A DNA stretch of 64,000 nt, from positions 310,001 to 374,000 of the forward strand of contig JBBIUV010000016.1 in the NCBI GenBank assembly GCA_037440065.1, read 5' to 3'. Source of the DNA: UBA1563 sp037440065. Its GTDB lineage: Bacteria; Bacteroidota; Ignavibacteria; Ignavibacteriales; Ignavibacteriaceae. The translations under genes were made by a program, and so were the position numbers. Below, piece after piece: positions 34,101 through 41,954 of this stretch; position 1 is the stretch's first letter, and the number at the start of each line of letters is the position of its first letter. Under the pieces are notes generated by a model. It was not told the DNA's origin. It made no database searches and saw only the letters and a program-made list of their open reading frames with translations.

Positions 34101-35636
34101 ATGGATTTTTTAGCAAAACTTGGAATTCAAAAAGAGAATTTTGGCTCATCGACCGGACAAACCTGGAATGAATCAACCTCAGAAACCAAACTTAACATTC
34201 ATTCACCTGTTAATGGTGAGTTTATCGGATCAGTATATCAAGCTAATGAAGCAGATTATGAAGAGATCATAACAGCCGCACAAAAAGCATTTGTTGAATG
34301 GAGACACGTGCCCGCTCCGAAAAGAGGCGAGATTGTTCGACAAATCGGCTTGAAGCTTCGTGAGTATAAAGAACTGTTGGGAAGCCTTGTTTCTTACGAA
34401 ATGGGAAAATCCTTACAAGAGGGAAAAGGGGAAGTGCAAGAGATGATAGATATTTGCGACTTTGCAGTCGGTCTCTCGCGTCAGTTATATGGGTTTACAA
34501 TGCACTCCGAAAGACCAAACCACAGAATGTACGACCAATACCATCCTTTGGGAATTGTTGCAACAGTTTCGGCATTCAATTTCCCGGTAGCCGTTTGGGC
34601 ATGGAATGCAATGCTTGCTGCTGTCTGCGGCGATGTAAATATTTGGAAACCTTCTTCAAAAGTCCCTCTTACAGCTATTGCCACGCAGAAAATTATTGCC
34701 CAAGTATTAAAAGAAAATGATTTACCAGAAGGTATCTTTTCTCTGATAGTTGGGAAAGGAGCCACAGTTGGGGAGAGAATGTTGAATGATACGCGCATCC
34801 CTCTCATTTCAATTACCGGATCAACCTCGGTAGGAAAACGTGCTGCCCAAGTAATTGTGGGACGTTTCGGAAGATCGATCCTTGAACTTGGCGGTAACAA
34901 TGCCATCATTCTTACACCCGATGCAGACCTAAAGATGGCAATCCCGGCAGTAGTTTTTGGAGCAGTTGGAACAGCAGGACAGAGATGCACGAGCACGAGA
35001 AGATTGATCATTCATGAATCAATCTATGATAAAGTAAAGGAATCGTTGGTAAAAGCTTACACCAGTCTTAAAATAGGTGATCCGTTAGATGAAAAGAACC
35101 ACGTAGGACCGCTGATTGATAAATCTGCTGTAAAACTCTTTACTTTGGCATTGGAGCAAGCAACCAAAGAAGGCGGAAATGTTGTCTTTGGCGGAGAAGT
35201 TATGGAAGGAGCAAGTTATGTTTCCGGGTGTTATGTCCGTCCGGCAATTGTTGAAGCGGAAAATCATTATAAAATTGTGCAAGAAGAGACCTTTGCCCCA
35301 ATCTTATATTTGATCAAATATAAAGGGGAAGTGAATAATGCTATCTCCTTAAATAATAACGTAGTACAAGGATTGTCTTCTTCCATTTTTAGCACTAACA
35401 TGAGGGAAACTGAAGAATTCCTTTCGGCTTGGGGAAGTGACTGTGGAATTGCTAATGTCAACATCGGAACTTCAGGTGCAGAGATTGGGGGAGCATTTGG
35501 TGGTGAAAAGGAAACCGGCGGTGGACGTGAATCGGGATCGGATGCATGGAAAACTTACATGCGGAGACAGACGAATACGATAAATTTTGGAACCACAATG
35601 CCTTTGGCGCAAGGGATCAAGTTTGATATAGAATAG
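34101..35636 (+). CDS. amaB: L-2-aminoadipate-6-semialdehyde dehydrogenase (ALDH7/antiquitin family)
   Basis: 511 residues, the length of ALDH7 enzymes. Catalytic Cys lies in GTAGQRCTSTRRL near residue 298 and catalytic Glu in LELGGNNA near 264; NAD-binding ITGSTSVGK is near 236. ALDH7-specific features are the N-terminal IYSPVNGE-like segment and the C-terminus INFGTTMPLAQGIKFD. It oxidises aminoadipate semialdehyde to 2-aminoadipate with NAD(P)+. AGGGAAA lies upstream of the ATG. Divergent from lat, forming a two-gene lysine catabolic unit; ends before a strong terminator. Confidence 0.9.
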   Translation: MDFLAKLGIQKENFGSSTGQTWNESTSETKLNIHSPVNGEFIGSVYQANEADYEEIITAAQKAFVEWRHVPAPKRGEIVRQIGLKLREYKELLGSLVSYEMGKSLQEGKGEVQEMIDICDFAVGLSRQLYGFTMHSERPNHRMYDQYHPLGIVATVSAFNFPVAVWAWNAMLAAVCGDVNIWKPSSKVPLTAIATQKIIAQVLKENDLPEGIFSLIVGKGATVGERMLNDTRIPLISITGSTSVGKRAAQVIVGRFGRSILELGGNNAIILTPDADLKMAIPAVVFGAVGTAGQRCTSTRRLIIHESIYDKVKESLVKAYTSLKIGDPLDEKNHVGPLIDKSAVKLFTLALEQATKEGGNVVFGGEVMEGASYVSGCYVRPAIVEAENHYKIVQEETFAPILYLIKYKGEVNNAISLNNNVVQGLSSSIFSTNMRETEEFLSAWGSDCGIANVNIGTSGAEIGGAFGGEKETGGGRESGSDAWKTYMRRQTNTINFGTTMPLAQGIKFDIE

Positions 35637-35675
35637 ATTAAAGGATTTTGGTAAAGGGGAAATTGAAATTGAAAG

Positions 35676-35712
35676 ACCTCCAGGATTTGCGAATTTCTGG
35701 AGGTTATTTCTG
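35676..35712 (+). terminator. Intrinsic terminator after the ALDH7 gene
   Basis: ACCTCCAG (35676-35683) pairs perfectly with CTGGAGGT (35697-35704) around a 13-base loop, followed by TATTTCT. It lies 40 bases after the stop of the dehydrogenase gene. Confidence 0.72.
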
Positions 35713-35780
35713 TATAAACCAGAAAATAATATTCACTCTAACTAAAGCTAAACCGTCCAATCAATAAACATATTCAAAGT

Positions 35781-36074
35781 CTTGGAACGATATACGGCTG
35801 CTTCCGAAGACAATTTCGTCATCTTGCAGGGAAGTTTCGCACTTTCCGAAATCCCCATCGTCTGTTTGGAAGGACTTCCCGAAACCTCCGAAGGCATTTT
35901 CATTTCCTCAGAAATAAATTTCGTATCCTCTGAAATCAATTTCGTCTCCTTGGAAGGTAATTTCGCAGCTTAGGAAACAAATTTCGTCATCCCGGAAAGA
36001 TAGTTCGACATCTTCCGACGTAAGTTTCGTCATCTCCGAAGAAAGATTCACATCTTCCAAAGCTAGTTTCAACT
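35781..36074. repeat. Degenerate tandem repeat array, about 14 units of 20-22 bp
   Basis: Units begin at 35781, 35801, 35823, 35844, 35865, 35886, 35906, 35927, 35948, 35969, 35991, 36012, 36034 and 36054. Approximate consensus: CTTCCGAAG followed by AAATTTCGTCAT, with the best conserved parts being TTCCGAA and AATTTCGTCAT. Where the unit is exactly 21 bp the plus strand reads as seven-residue repeats (SEINFVS SEINFVS LEGNFAA), but in-frame stops at 35971 and 35997-36000 and the 20/22-bp units break this frame, so I treat it as non-coding or a decayed repeat gene. It lies in a 933-bp stretch without any credible gene. Confidence 0.8.
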
Positions 36075-36569
36075 GATGGAAAATTACTTAAATTAGCAAA
36101 AAAGAGAATATTGGAGATAAAGGTTTAAATTAGAGAAAAGAAAAGTGAGATGACTCTTCATAAAGTTGTAATAACAAATTAAGAACTTGAATACACAAAA
36201 TTTCACAAAAGGAAGTAAGCAGTGTTTTTCTTTGATCACCGATATTCTCTCTCTTAACGAAGCAATAAATAGCATTGAATATAAAACTATGGAAGTTAAA
36301 CTCTCCTCTGTACCTCCGGACAAAAATCTTAGCTGAGAGGGGGTGAACAAAACATTTTTGGAGCAGTTATTGGAGATAATATTAATTTTTATTTAAGTTT
36401 GTAGTAAATCTTATAGGGGTTATTATCCCGATCTTTAAAGCCAGAATAATTCCCGCTATAGTTTTAACCTATCGAACAATAATTTTATGCTCGGGTACGA
36501 TAGGCTGTTCGGTGTAATGGAAACGGTGTTCTAATTACTTATCAATAAATCATAATAAAGGGAAAAATT
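36075..36569. other. Gene-free stretch with a nested inverted repeat before the next gene
   Basis: No convincing coding sequence: the longest frames are short and lack ribosome sites. Two interleaved inverted repeats occur at the end: CCTATCG (36468-36474) with CGATAGG (36498-36504), and CGAACA (36473-36478) with TGTTCG (36506-36511). Their order means both cannot form as a simple hairpin; they could be alternative stems or a pseudoknot in the leader of the gene at 36570. Confidence 0.4.
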
Positions 36570-37259
36570 ATGGCAGATAAAAATTCGTCCGTTCGCGTTC
36601 CAAGGGAGATTATTCTCCAAGTCGCCGAGGCTACAAAAAAATTAGCTGAGGGGAAACCGGAATTACTAAAATTCGGCATCAATGAAACCTATTTAACCGC
36701 TTTTGCAGCAGATATTGTTACAGCTAAATCATTCATGAATGATGACGCTTTAACTGATGAAACAAAGGGGAAAACAAAAGAAAAAAACTTACAACTGGAA
36801 CTCTGTTACCAATGGCTTGGAGATGCAGAGTTCATTTTCCATAAAAAGTTCAAGAAAAAAACTTCACAATTTGTAGAGTTCCCATCTAAAATTTCTCACT
36901 ATGCAGAAAGTGAGTCAGAAATGATTGATCTTCTGCCCAATATTTTCAATCTTCTTAACAAGTACAAAACCGATTTAACAGACATGCAGCCTGATTTTAT
37001 CGCTACAGGAGAAGCCTATCTTGCTGATCTAAACGCTAAGAATACACAGCAAAAGACGAAGAAGAAAGAAGATACCAAATATACAGCAGCGCGCAGGGCA
37101 GCAGATTTAATAGTTTATGAAAAGGTAAATGAAATAAACAAAGCCGGGAATCGGGCGTACAAAAATAATCCGGTGATGAAGAAACTTTTTAAATCTCCCT
37201 GGCCCAAAAGAGGAAATGGTGGAAATGATGAAGAGAAGACACTGCCACCGGTGAGTTAG
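36570..37259 (+). CDS. Hypothetical cytoplasmic helical protein
   Basis: 229 residues, no signal peptide or membrane helix, rich in Lys, Glu and Ala and predicted largely helical. The C-terminal part contains a basic stretch (AKNTQQKTKKKEDTKYTAARRAADLIVYEKVNEINKAGN, key residues near 164-200) and ends in a Gly/Asn-rich tail. I do not recognise the family. AAAGGGAAAAAT precedes the ATG. It stands alone between the repeat region and a hairpin repeat. Confidence 0.7.
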   Translation: MADKNSSVRVPREIILQVAEATKKLAEGKPELLKFGINETYLTAFAADIVTAKSFMNDDALTDETKGKTKEKNLQLELCYQWLGDAEFIFHKKFKKKTSQFVEFPSKISHYAESESEMIDLLPNIFNLLNKYKTDLTDMQPDFIATGEAYLADLNAKNTQQKTKKKEDTKYTAARRAADLIVYEKVNEINKAGNRAYKNNPVMKKLFKSPWPKRGNGGNDEEKTLPPVS

Positions 37260-37334
37260 TGGTTGATTGGTTGTTGTTAGTGGAAAGTAGAAAGTTAAAG
37301 ATTTGATTCTGAAACTGATTACTGTTAACTCTTT

Positions 37335-37372
37335 AAGGATGATAGATGAATGAAGTTTTGTTTATCATCCTT
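37335..37372. repeat. Hairpin repeat, copy 1 (aaggatgata type)
   Basis: AAGGATGATA (37335-37344) and TATCATCCTT (37363-37372) form a perfect 10-bp stem with an 18-base loop. A related hairpin lies at 38114-38150, sharing GGATGA-AGATGAA and TCATCCTTG. The two copies bracket the barrel gene at 37447. No T-run follows on either strand. Confidence 0.65.
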
Positions 37373-37446
37373 GAAATAAAAAATTAGAATTACCGGGGTG
37401 ATGTTCTAAAATAAATATTTACATAATCAAAAAAAGGAGAAATAGG

Positions 37447-38091
37447 GTGAAAACATTCATGGTTATTCTGGTTGCGTTTATTGGTGTTACAACAATGTAT
37501 TCGCAGGAGAAAGCAGTAAGCCCTAAGTATGCTTTGTCTTTCGGGATGGCGGGTAATTTCACGTTGGATAAGTTTAACGGTTCTATTGCTGTAAAAAAGA
37601 TAATAGATGATGAACACCAGCTCAGGTTGTTCTTGTTGCCTAGTCTTTTTTCTACAGATGACCAAAGTAATGAAGAGTGGAGTAACGATAAAAAGTCTCG
37701 ACAATATCTAAGTTTTTCTTTAGGTGTTGGAGTGGATTATTTATGGACATTATTGAAAGATGATAATATCAATATGTTTGGTGGAACTGGGTTCTCTTTT
37801 AGTCATGGTTATTACAGAGATAAAACTATATCGCAAAACTCATCCGGAATTGAAAGTATTCAGGAATCGAGAAATCCTTCCATATCTTGTGGTATTAGAG
37901 GTGTACTTGGCGTCGAATGGATGGTTAGCAAAAAAATTGGAATTCACAGTGAATATTTACTTACTGGTCTATATAGTTGGCAAAAATCAATGTATACTTC
38001 AAATATTTTAAATAATCATGATAGAACAACAATAGGAAATAAAATATCGTTGTCTTCCGGTGTTCTTTTTGGTGTAAGTATTTATTTGTAG
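37447..38091 (+). CDS. Small outer-membrane beta-barrel-like protein
   Basis: 214 residues from a GTG start supported by AGGAG 7 bases upstream. Signal peptide of about 20 residues (ending MYSQ). The mature part alternates short amphipathic strands (KYALSFGMAGNFTLD, QYLSFSLGVGVDYLWTLL, SISCGIRGVLGVEWMV, KISLSSGVLFGVSIYL), ending in an aromatic-rich strand, as in eight-stranded OmpA/OmpX-like barrels. No function can be named. Flanked on both sides by related hairpin repeats. Confidence 0.7.
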   Translation: MKTFMVILVAFIGVTTMYSQEKAVSPKYALSFGMAGNFTLDKFNGSIAVKKIIDDEHQLRLFLLPSLFSTDDQSNEEWSNDKKSRQYLSFSLGVGVDYLWTLLKDDNINMFGGTGFSFSHGYYRDKTISQNSSGIESIQESRNPSISCGIRGVLGVEWMVSKKIGIHSEYLLTGLYSWQKSMYTSNILNNHDRTTIGNKISLSSGVLFGVSIYL

Positions 38092-38113
38092 AACATAAAA
38101 ATGAAAATTCTTT

Positions 38114-38150
38114 GAGGATGACAGATGAAGGAAGGGAGTTTGTCATCCTT
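38114..38150. repeat. Hairpin repeat, copy 2 (gaggatgaca type)
   Basis: AGGATGACA (38115-38123) pairs with TGTCATCCT (38141-38149) around a 17-base loop. Sequence and spacing match the hairpin at 37335-37372. It lies 22 bases after the barrel gene and could also stabilise its transcript. Tolerated changes in the arms are compensated (ATGATA/TATCAT versus ATGACA/TGTCAT), which argues for selection on the fold. Confidence 0.65.
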
Positions 38151-38333
38151 GGAGAAAATGTAGCAGCTGAAAAGATTGATGAAGTTAAGGAAGCAGAAGT
38201 TACATAACCGGTAGTTAAGTGAGCATAACAAAATAATTGTGAGTTTACTAATCTTCTACAAGATCAAAATAAGAAATACGGTAAGTGTGTAGTAAATGAG
38301 AAATATATTTGTATTAAATAAAAAGGAATGACA

Positions 38334-38804
38334 ATGAAGTTTATATTCATAATTTTGTTCGCAACCATTTGTTCTGCGCAAACGATTGAGGATTTTATCT
38401 TGGTTCAAAAAGACGGAACGAGGATTGTTGGAGAAAGAGGGATCGTCAAGAGTAATAATTTTGAAGGAATTGATAATAAAGGAGCGGCTTTTAAAACACC
38501 AGTGGATGAGATAGATAAACTTTATGTTGCAACTCAAAGTAAAGCAGTTCCAATTGGTATTTTAGGTCTTATTGCAGGTGCACTTACGGGATTATCTTTG
38601 GATTACGATAGATATAGAGCTGAGTTCAGGGGAGACACCGGAGTGATTGCGGGATGTGCCCTTTTCGGCACTCTCATAGGTGCATTAATAGGCGGCAATA
38701 TGTATAATTGGGAAGTAGTTGATTTAAGTTCTCCCAAGTTTATTGGTTATGGACAAATTGCACCGACTTTCAATTTAAATCTTAAAATAAACATAAGGAT
38801 GTAG
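38334..38804 (+). CDS. Small exported protein with glycine-zipper-like hydrophobic segments
   Basis: 156 residues from the ATG at 38334; an ATG six bases earlier sits only one base from AGGA and is less likely. Signal peptide ends near ICSAQ. A short beta-rich part (EDFILVQKDGTRIVGERGIVKSNNFEGIDNKGAAFKTPVDEIDKLYV) is followed by two Gly/Ala-rich hydrophobic stretches (IGILGLIAGALTGLSL and GCALFGTLIGALIGG), like glycine-zipper proteins of the envelope. The next gene starts 1 bp after the stop and encodes a lipoprotein, so the two probably work together. Confidence 0.65.
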   Translation: MKFIFIILFATICSAQTIEDFILVQKDGTRIVGERGIVKSNNFEGIDNKGAAFKTPVDEIDKLYVATQSKAVPIGILGLIAGALTGLSLDYDRYRAEFRGDTGVIAGCALFGTLIGALIGGNMYNWEVVDLSSPKFIGYGQIAPTFNLNLKINIRM

Positions 38805-38805
38805 T

Positions 38806-39504
38806 ATGAAAAAATGGTTATGGTTGATTGGAATTATTTTCATTACAGGCTGCTCAAGCCTGCGGATTCCCGTAAAGAATGACTTTTGGACAAAGGGGAA
38901 TGAAAAAATAGGGATAGTAATGTCTAAAAAACCGGTTCCCGGAGCTTATAAAGTTGGATCTCAAGGAATTCTTGACATGGCAATAAATAGTGCTATGGCT
39001 TCTACATTAGAAAAACATATTGCTACAATAAAGATTGATGAATTCAAAGAAATCAAAGACATCTTTAAAGAGAATTTATCAAAGCGGGGAATTAACGATG
39101 TTGTATTTCTTAATGACACTATCAGTCAGCAGAATGTTAAGGATTTTAGAAGGTATGTGGGGAAAAAAGAGTATGCAAAAACCTTAGCCAAACTAAAAGA
39201 AAATTATAATGTCGATCACCTGCTGGTGATTTCGATTGCACGCTATGGTACTATAAGAGGGTATTATGGATTTATTCCGCTTGGAGCGCCAGATGCATTA
39301 TTCGAAGTTCATGGAATGCTGATAAACTTAACTACAAACGAGTTTGAATGGTATATAGAAATGAGTGAAGAAGAAGCAAGTTTGAAAGTTGTAGGCAATT
39401 GGGATCAGGAACCTGATTATCCAAATTTGACAAAAGCGATCTTAGATGCTATGCGTGGCTCTCAAAGTTTCCTTAAAGAAAATTTTTTTTCAAATAATAA
39501 ATGA
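38806..39504 (+). CDS. Lipoprotein of unknown function
   Basis: 232 residues with a lipoprotein signal (MKKWLWLIGIIFITGC, lipid-accepting Cys16). The body is alpha/beta with a central LLVISIARYGTIRGYYGFIPLG and a C-terminal stretch EWDQEPDYPNL-like NWDQEPDYPNLTKAILDAM. I do not recognise the family. Directly behind the glycine-zipper-like gene on the same strand (1 bp gap). Confidence 0.65.
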   Translation: MKKWLWLIGIIFITGCSSLRIPVKNDFWTKGNEKIGIVMSKKPVPGAYKVGSQGILDMAINSAMASTLEKHIATIKIDEFKEIKDIFKENLSKRGINDVVFLNDTISQQNVKDFRRYVGKKEYAKTLAKLKENYNVDHLLVISIARYGTIRGYYGFIPLGAPDALFEVHGMLINLTTNEFEWYIEMSEEEASLKVVGNWDQEPDYPNLTKAILDAMRGSQSFLKENFFSNNK

Positions 39505-39678
39505 TGCAGAACATAGATTGGACCGGAAATATAAATTGATAAGCTAGGATAAAAAGTGGAGAATTACGTCAAAAACTAAATCGATGATAATGTAACGATG
39601 GGATCAGATAGTACATTCAACATATTAATTAATAAGAGTATTTTTTATTCAGAACAATGAATAGTAGAAAGGTGTAAC

Positions 39679-40239
39679 ATGAAGTTAAGATCGGTTCTCA
39701 TTGTTTTTCTCTTTTCAATATCACTAATTGCTCAAACTCCCATGGAGAAAGGGACAATCAGTTTGAATGGCAGTTTATCTTACTCAAGCCAATCGTATGA
39801 CGGGGCAGATGATAGCCGGAATATTCTTATGCTTAATCCCCAGGCAGGATATTTTGTGAAGGAGAACCTGTCGCTTGGCGTATCATTAAGTTATGTAAAT
39901 TATTCATTGGGATCGGCAAGCAGCACCGAGTGGGGAATCGGTCCGAATTTGAGATATTATCTTGATTCGGGAGAAACTACCAAACCCTTTTTTTCTTTAG
40001 GTTATGTTTATACCAGCTCATCAAATTCCGGGAGTGATGATAAATGGATAGGAACACAACTGATACTCACAGCCGGGCTCGATTATTTCATTGTAAAAAA
40101 TGTAGCAATTGAAACGACTATAAGTTATTCCTTCAATAATGAAAAATTGCCGGACAGTTATAAAAGTTATGTTAAAAGTGTAAATCAAAAGAGTACAACG
40201 TTTTTAATGGGCATAGGGTTTAATTATTTTTTATACTAG
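39679..40239 (+). CDS. Outer-membrane beta-barrel protein (OmpX/OmpA-like)
   Basis: 186 residues; signal peptide ends near SLIAQ. The mature chain shows about eight amphipathic strands (GTISLNGSLSYSSQSY, RNILMLNPQAGYFV, LSLGVSLSYVNYSL, GIGPNLRYYL, PFFSLGYVYTSS, TQLILTAGLDYFIV, VAIETTISYSFN, STTFLMGIGFNYFLY) and ends with an aromatic residue, the pattern of small outer-membrane barrels. AGAAAGGTG precedes the ATG. Function not assignable. Confidence 0.78.
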   Translation: MKLRSVLIVFLFSISLIAQTPMEKGTISLNGSLSYSSQSYDGADDSRNILMLNPQAGYFVKENLSLGVSLSYVNYSLGSASSTEWGIGPNLRYYLDSGETTKPFFSLGYVYTSSSNSGSDDKWIGTQLILTAGLDYFIVKNVAIETTISYSFNNEKLPDSYKSYVKSVNQKSTTFLMGIGFNYFLY

Positions 40240-40280
40240 AATAAATTATTCTTCAAAACAATTTTGCGTCAGAGGTAAAA

Positions 40281-40955
40281 ATGAAAAAAATGATATTGTT
40301 CGTCATTCTGTTGGTACACAGTTTTTCACTCGGGAAAAACAATGGAGATTCCTTGACGCACTTTTCAAATTACTTTATCCTTCAGCATATTGACTCCCTC
40401 GATGGGAACGAGTATTTCCAACTCGTTGATAGTCTTAAAACTGAAAGAAAGATTAGTTATTTTAGGTTAAGGATGGCATATACAAAAACCAATTATTATA
40501 ATCCTTATTCAACAAAAGAATCAGATGTTTATAAAAGGGTCGAAGAGCTCTTTTTAAACAGAAATATTAATGAAGCTATCAAGATTTTATATAATCTGCT
40601 CGACTCAAATTATGTTAGTATTAAAGCCCATATGTATTGTTCATTTTTATATTCAGAAAAAGGAGACTCCGTTAGATCGAACTATCATTCTAACATTTAT
40701 AATAAGCTGTTGGAATCCATTCTAGATAGCGGTGACGGGAAAGGGTATGAGAGTGCATACTGGGTCATTTCTACGAAAGAGGAATACGACTTAATCAATG
40801 CATTTAGATTATCTTTTAATGCACAAAATTTGATAGAGAATGATGGTCATTCCTTCGACCTTCTTAAGGTGCAAGATGAAGAAACTCATGAAAATTTCGA
40901 AATCTATTTTAACATAGATTTACTTCAAAGACATCTTAGAAAAATGTTTAAATAA
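40281..40955 (+). CDS. DUF4919 family exported protein
   Basis: 224 residues with an N-terminal signal peptide (1-18). The core resembles DUF4919 proteins of Bacteroidota: SYFRLRMAYTKTNYYNPY near residues 53-70, AHMYCSFLYSEKGD near 110, and ILDSGDGKGYESAYWVISTKEEYDLI near 144-169. The overall helical-repeat character is TPR-like. Role unknown. Its stop shares one base with the start of the YdeI-like gene, indicating coupling. Confidence 0.75.
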   Translation: MKKMILFVILLVHSFSLGKNNGDSLTHFSNYFILQHIDSLDGNEYFQLVDSLKTERKISYFRLRMAYTKTNYYNPYSTKESDVYKRVEELFLNRNINEAIKILYNLLDSNYVSIKAHMYCSFLYSEKGDSVRSNYHSNIYNKLLESILDSGDGKGYESAYWVISTKEEYDLINAFRLSFNAQNLIENDGHSFDLLKVQDEETHENFEIYFNIDLLQRHLRKMFK

Positions 40956-41533
40956 TGACATCAATATTCTTTGCAAATCAATTAGAGTTTAGAAAGTGGT
41001 TAGCACAGAACCACAAAAAGGAAACTGAATTGATTGTCGGATATTACAAAGTGGGTACGGGGAAACCAAGTATGACCTGGTCGCAATCAGTTGACCAGGC
41101 TCTTTGTTTCGGCTGGATAGACGGTGTGCGCAAGTCGCTTGGGGAAGAGAGTTATTGCATCCGCTTTACACCACGCAAACCTAAAAGCAATTGGAGCGCG
41201 GTAAATATCAAAAAAGTTGAAGAACTTATAAAACAAGGATTGATGCAACCGGAAGGATTGGAACTTTATAATAATCGCACAGTAGACAAAGCTTATAGTT
41301 TTGAGAATCCGGAGAGGATACTTTCGCCACATCTGGAAAAGAAATTTAAAGCGAATAAAAACGCATGGAAATTTTTTAACAGCCAAGCTCCATCATATAA
41401 AAAAACAATGCTGCATTGGATTATGTCTGCTAAAAAGGAAGAAACGCAAGTTTCCCGACTTGATAAACTTATTTCAGAAAGTGAAAAACAAAAACGAATT
41501 GGTGATCAATACAATAAAGATAGAGACATCTGA
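40955..41533 (+). CDS. YdeI/OmpD-associated family protein
   Basis: 192 residues without signal peptide. The N-terminus (FRKWLAQNHKKETELIVGYYKVGTGKPSMTWSQSVDQALCFGWIDG) is characteristic of the YdeI/OmdA family, sometimes annotated as bacteriocin-protection proteins, with conserved RFTPRKPKSNWSAVNI and the C-terminal helices. The biochemical role is unclear. Starts on the last base of the DUF4919 stop codon (TAATG). Confidence 0.85.
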   Translation: MTSIFFANQLEFRKWLAQNHKKETELIVGYYKVGTGKPSMTWSQSVDQALCFGWIDGVRKSLGEESYCIRFTPRKPKSNWSAVNIKKVEELIKQGLMQPEGLELYNNRTVDKAYSFENPERILSPHLEKKFKANKNAWKFFNSQAPSYKKTMLHWIMSAKKEETQVSRLDKLISESEKQKRIGDQYNKDRDI

Positions 41534-41618
41534 AGACATTATTTTTGAACTTAAGAAACTATAAATGTTCAAATATGGTTATAAAAAGAAAAAGAAAATC
41601 ATATTTGGAGAGAATCTT

Positions 41619-41954
41619 ATGACAAAACAGATCGAATATAGTAGAACAGAAAAAATCGTATTCTGGAGTTTGGGTGCATTTGGACTATTGGGAATAAACA
41701 GTGTCTTTTTTTATGGATTATTTTCTAATCCGGATGTTTTGAACGGAGCTTTGAAAAATCCGATATCACTTGCGTTTATTATTGAAGCGATAGTGCTGAT
41801 GATGTTATTCGCATATCTGCTTTCAAAGTGGGGAGTTACAAAATTAAAACCATGGTGGTTTATTTTATTGTCACTTATTGGAAGTATGGCATTCGCTTTA
41901 CCTGTCGTAATTCTTTGGTCAAAAAAATCATCGTTGGAACTAAAAAATGAATAA
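41619..41954 (+). CDS. Small three-helix membrane protein
   Basis: 111 residues from the ATG at 41619, preceded by GGAGAG; an upstream in-frame ATG at 41565 would add a lysine-rich, poorly supported leader. Three hydrophobic helices (about 14-35, 45-68, 78-100). No recognised family. Its stop overlaps the ATG of the beta-lactamase gene by one base, so the two are probably translated together. Confidence 0.6.
   Translation: MTKQIEYSRTEKIVFWSLGAFGLLGINSVFFYGLFSNPDVLNGALKNPISLAFIIEAIVLMMLFAYLLSKWGVTKLKPWWFILLSLIGSMAFALPVVILWSKKSSLELKNE

Noticed and set aside
35748..35973. 63-codon frames on both strands across the 21-bp repeats
   Set aside because: They are by-products of the repeat period being a multiple of three; in-frame stops and unit-length changes interrupt both.
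36093..36350. An 85-codon minus-strand frame in the gene-poor stretch
   Set aside because: No ribosome site, low-complexity hydrophobic composition and no recognisable family; codon use looks like non-coding AT-rich DNA.
38118..38207. A 29-codon frame beginning inside the second hairpin repeat (ending DEVKEAEVT)
   Set aside because: It starts within the repeat stem, has only GAGG directly adjacent to the ATG, and no homologue is recognised; more likely a remnant or chance frame.
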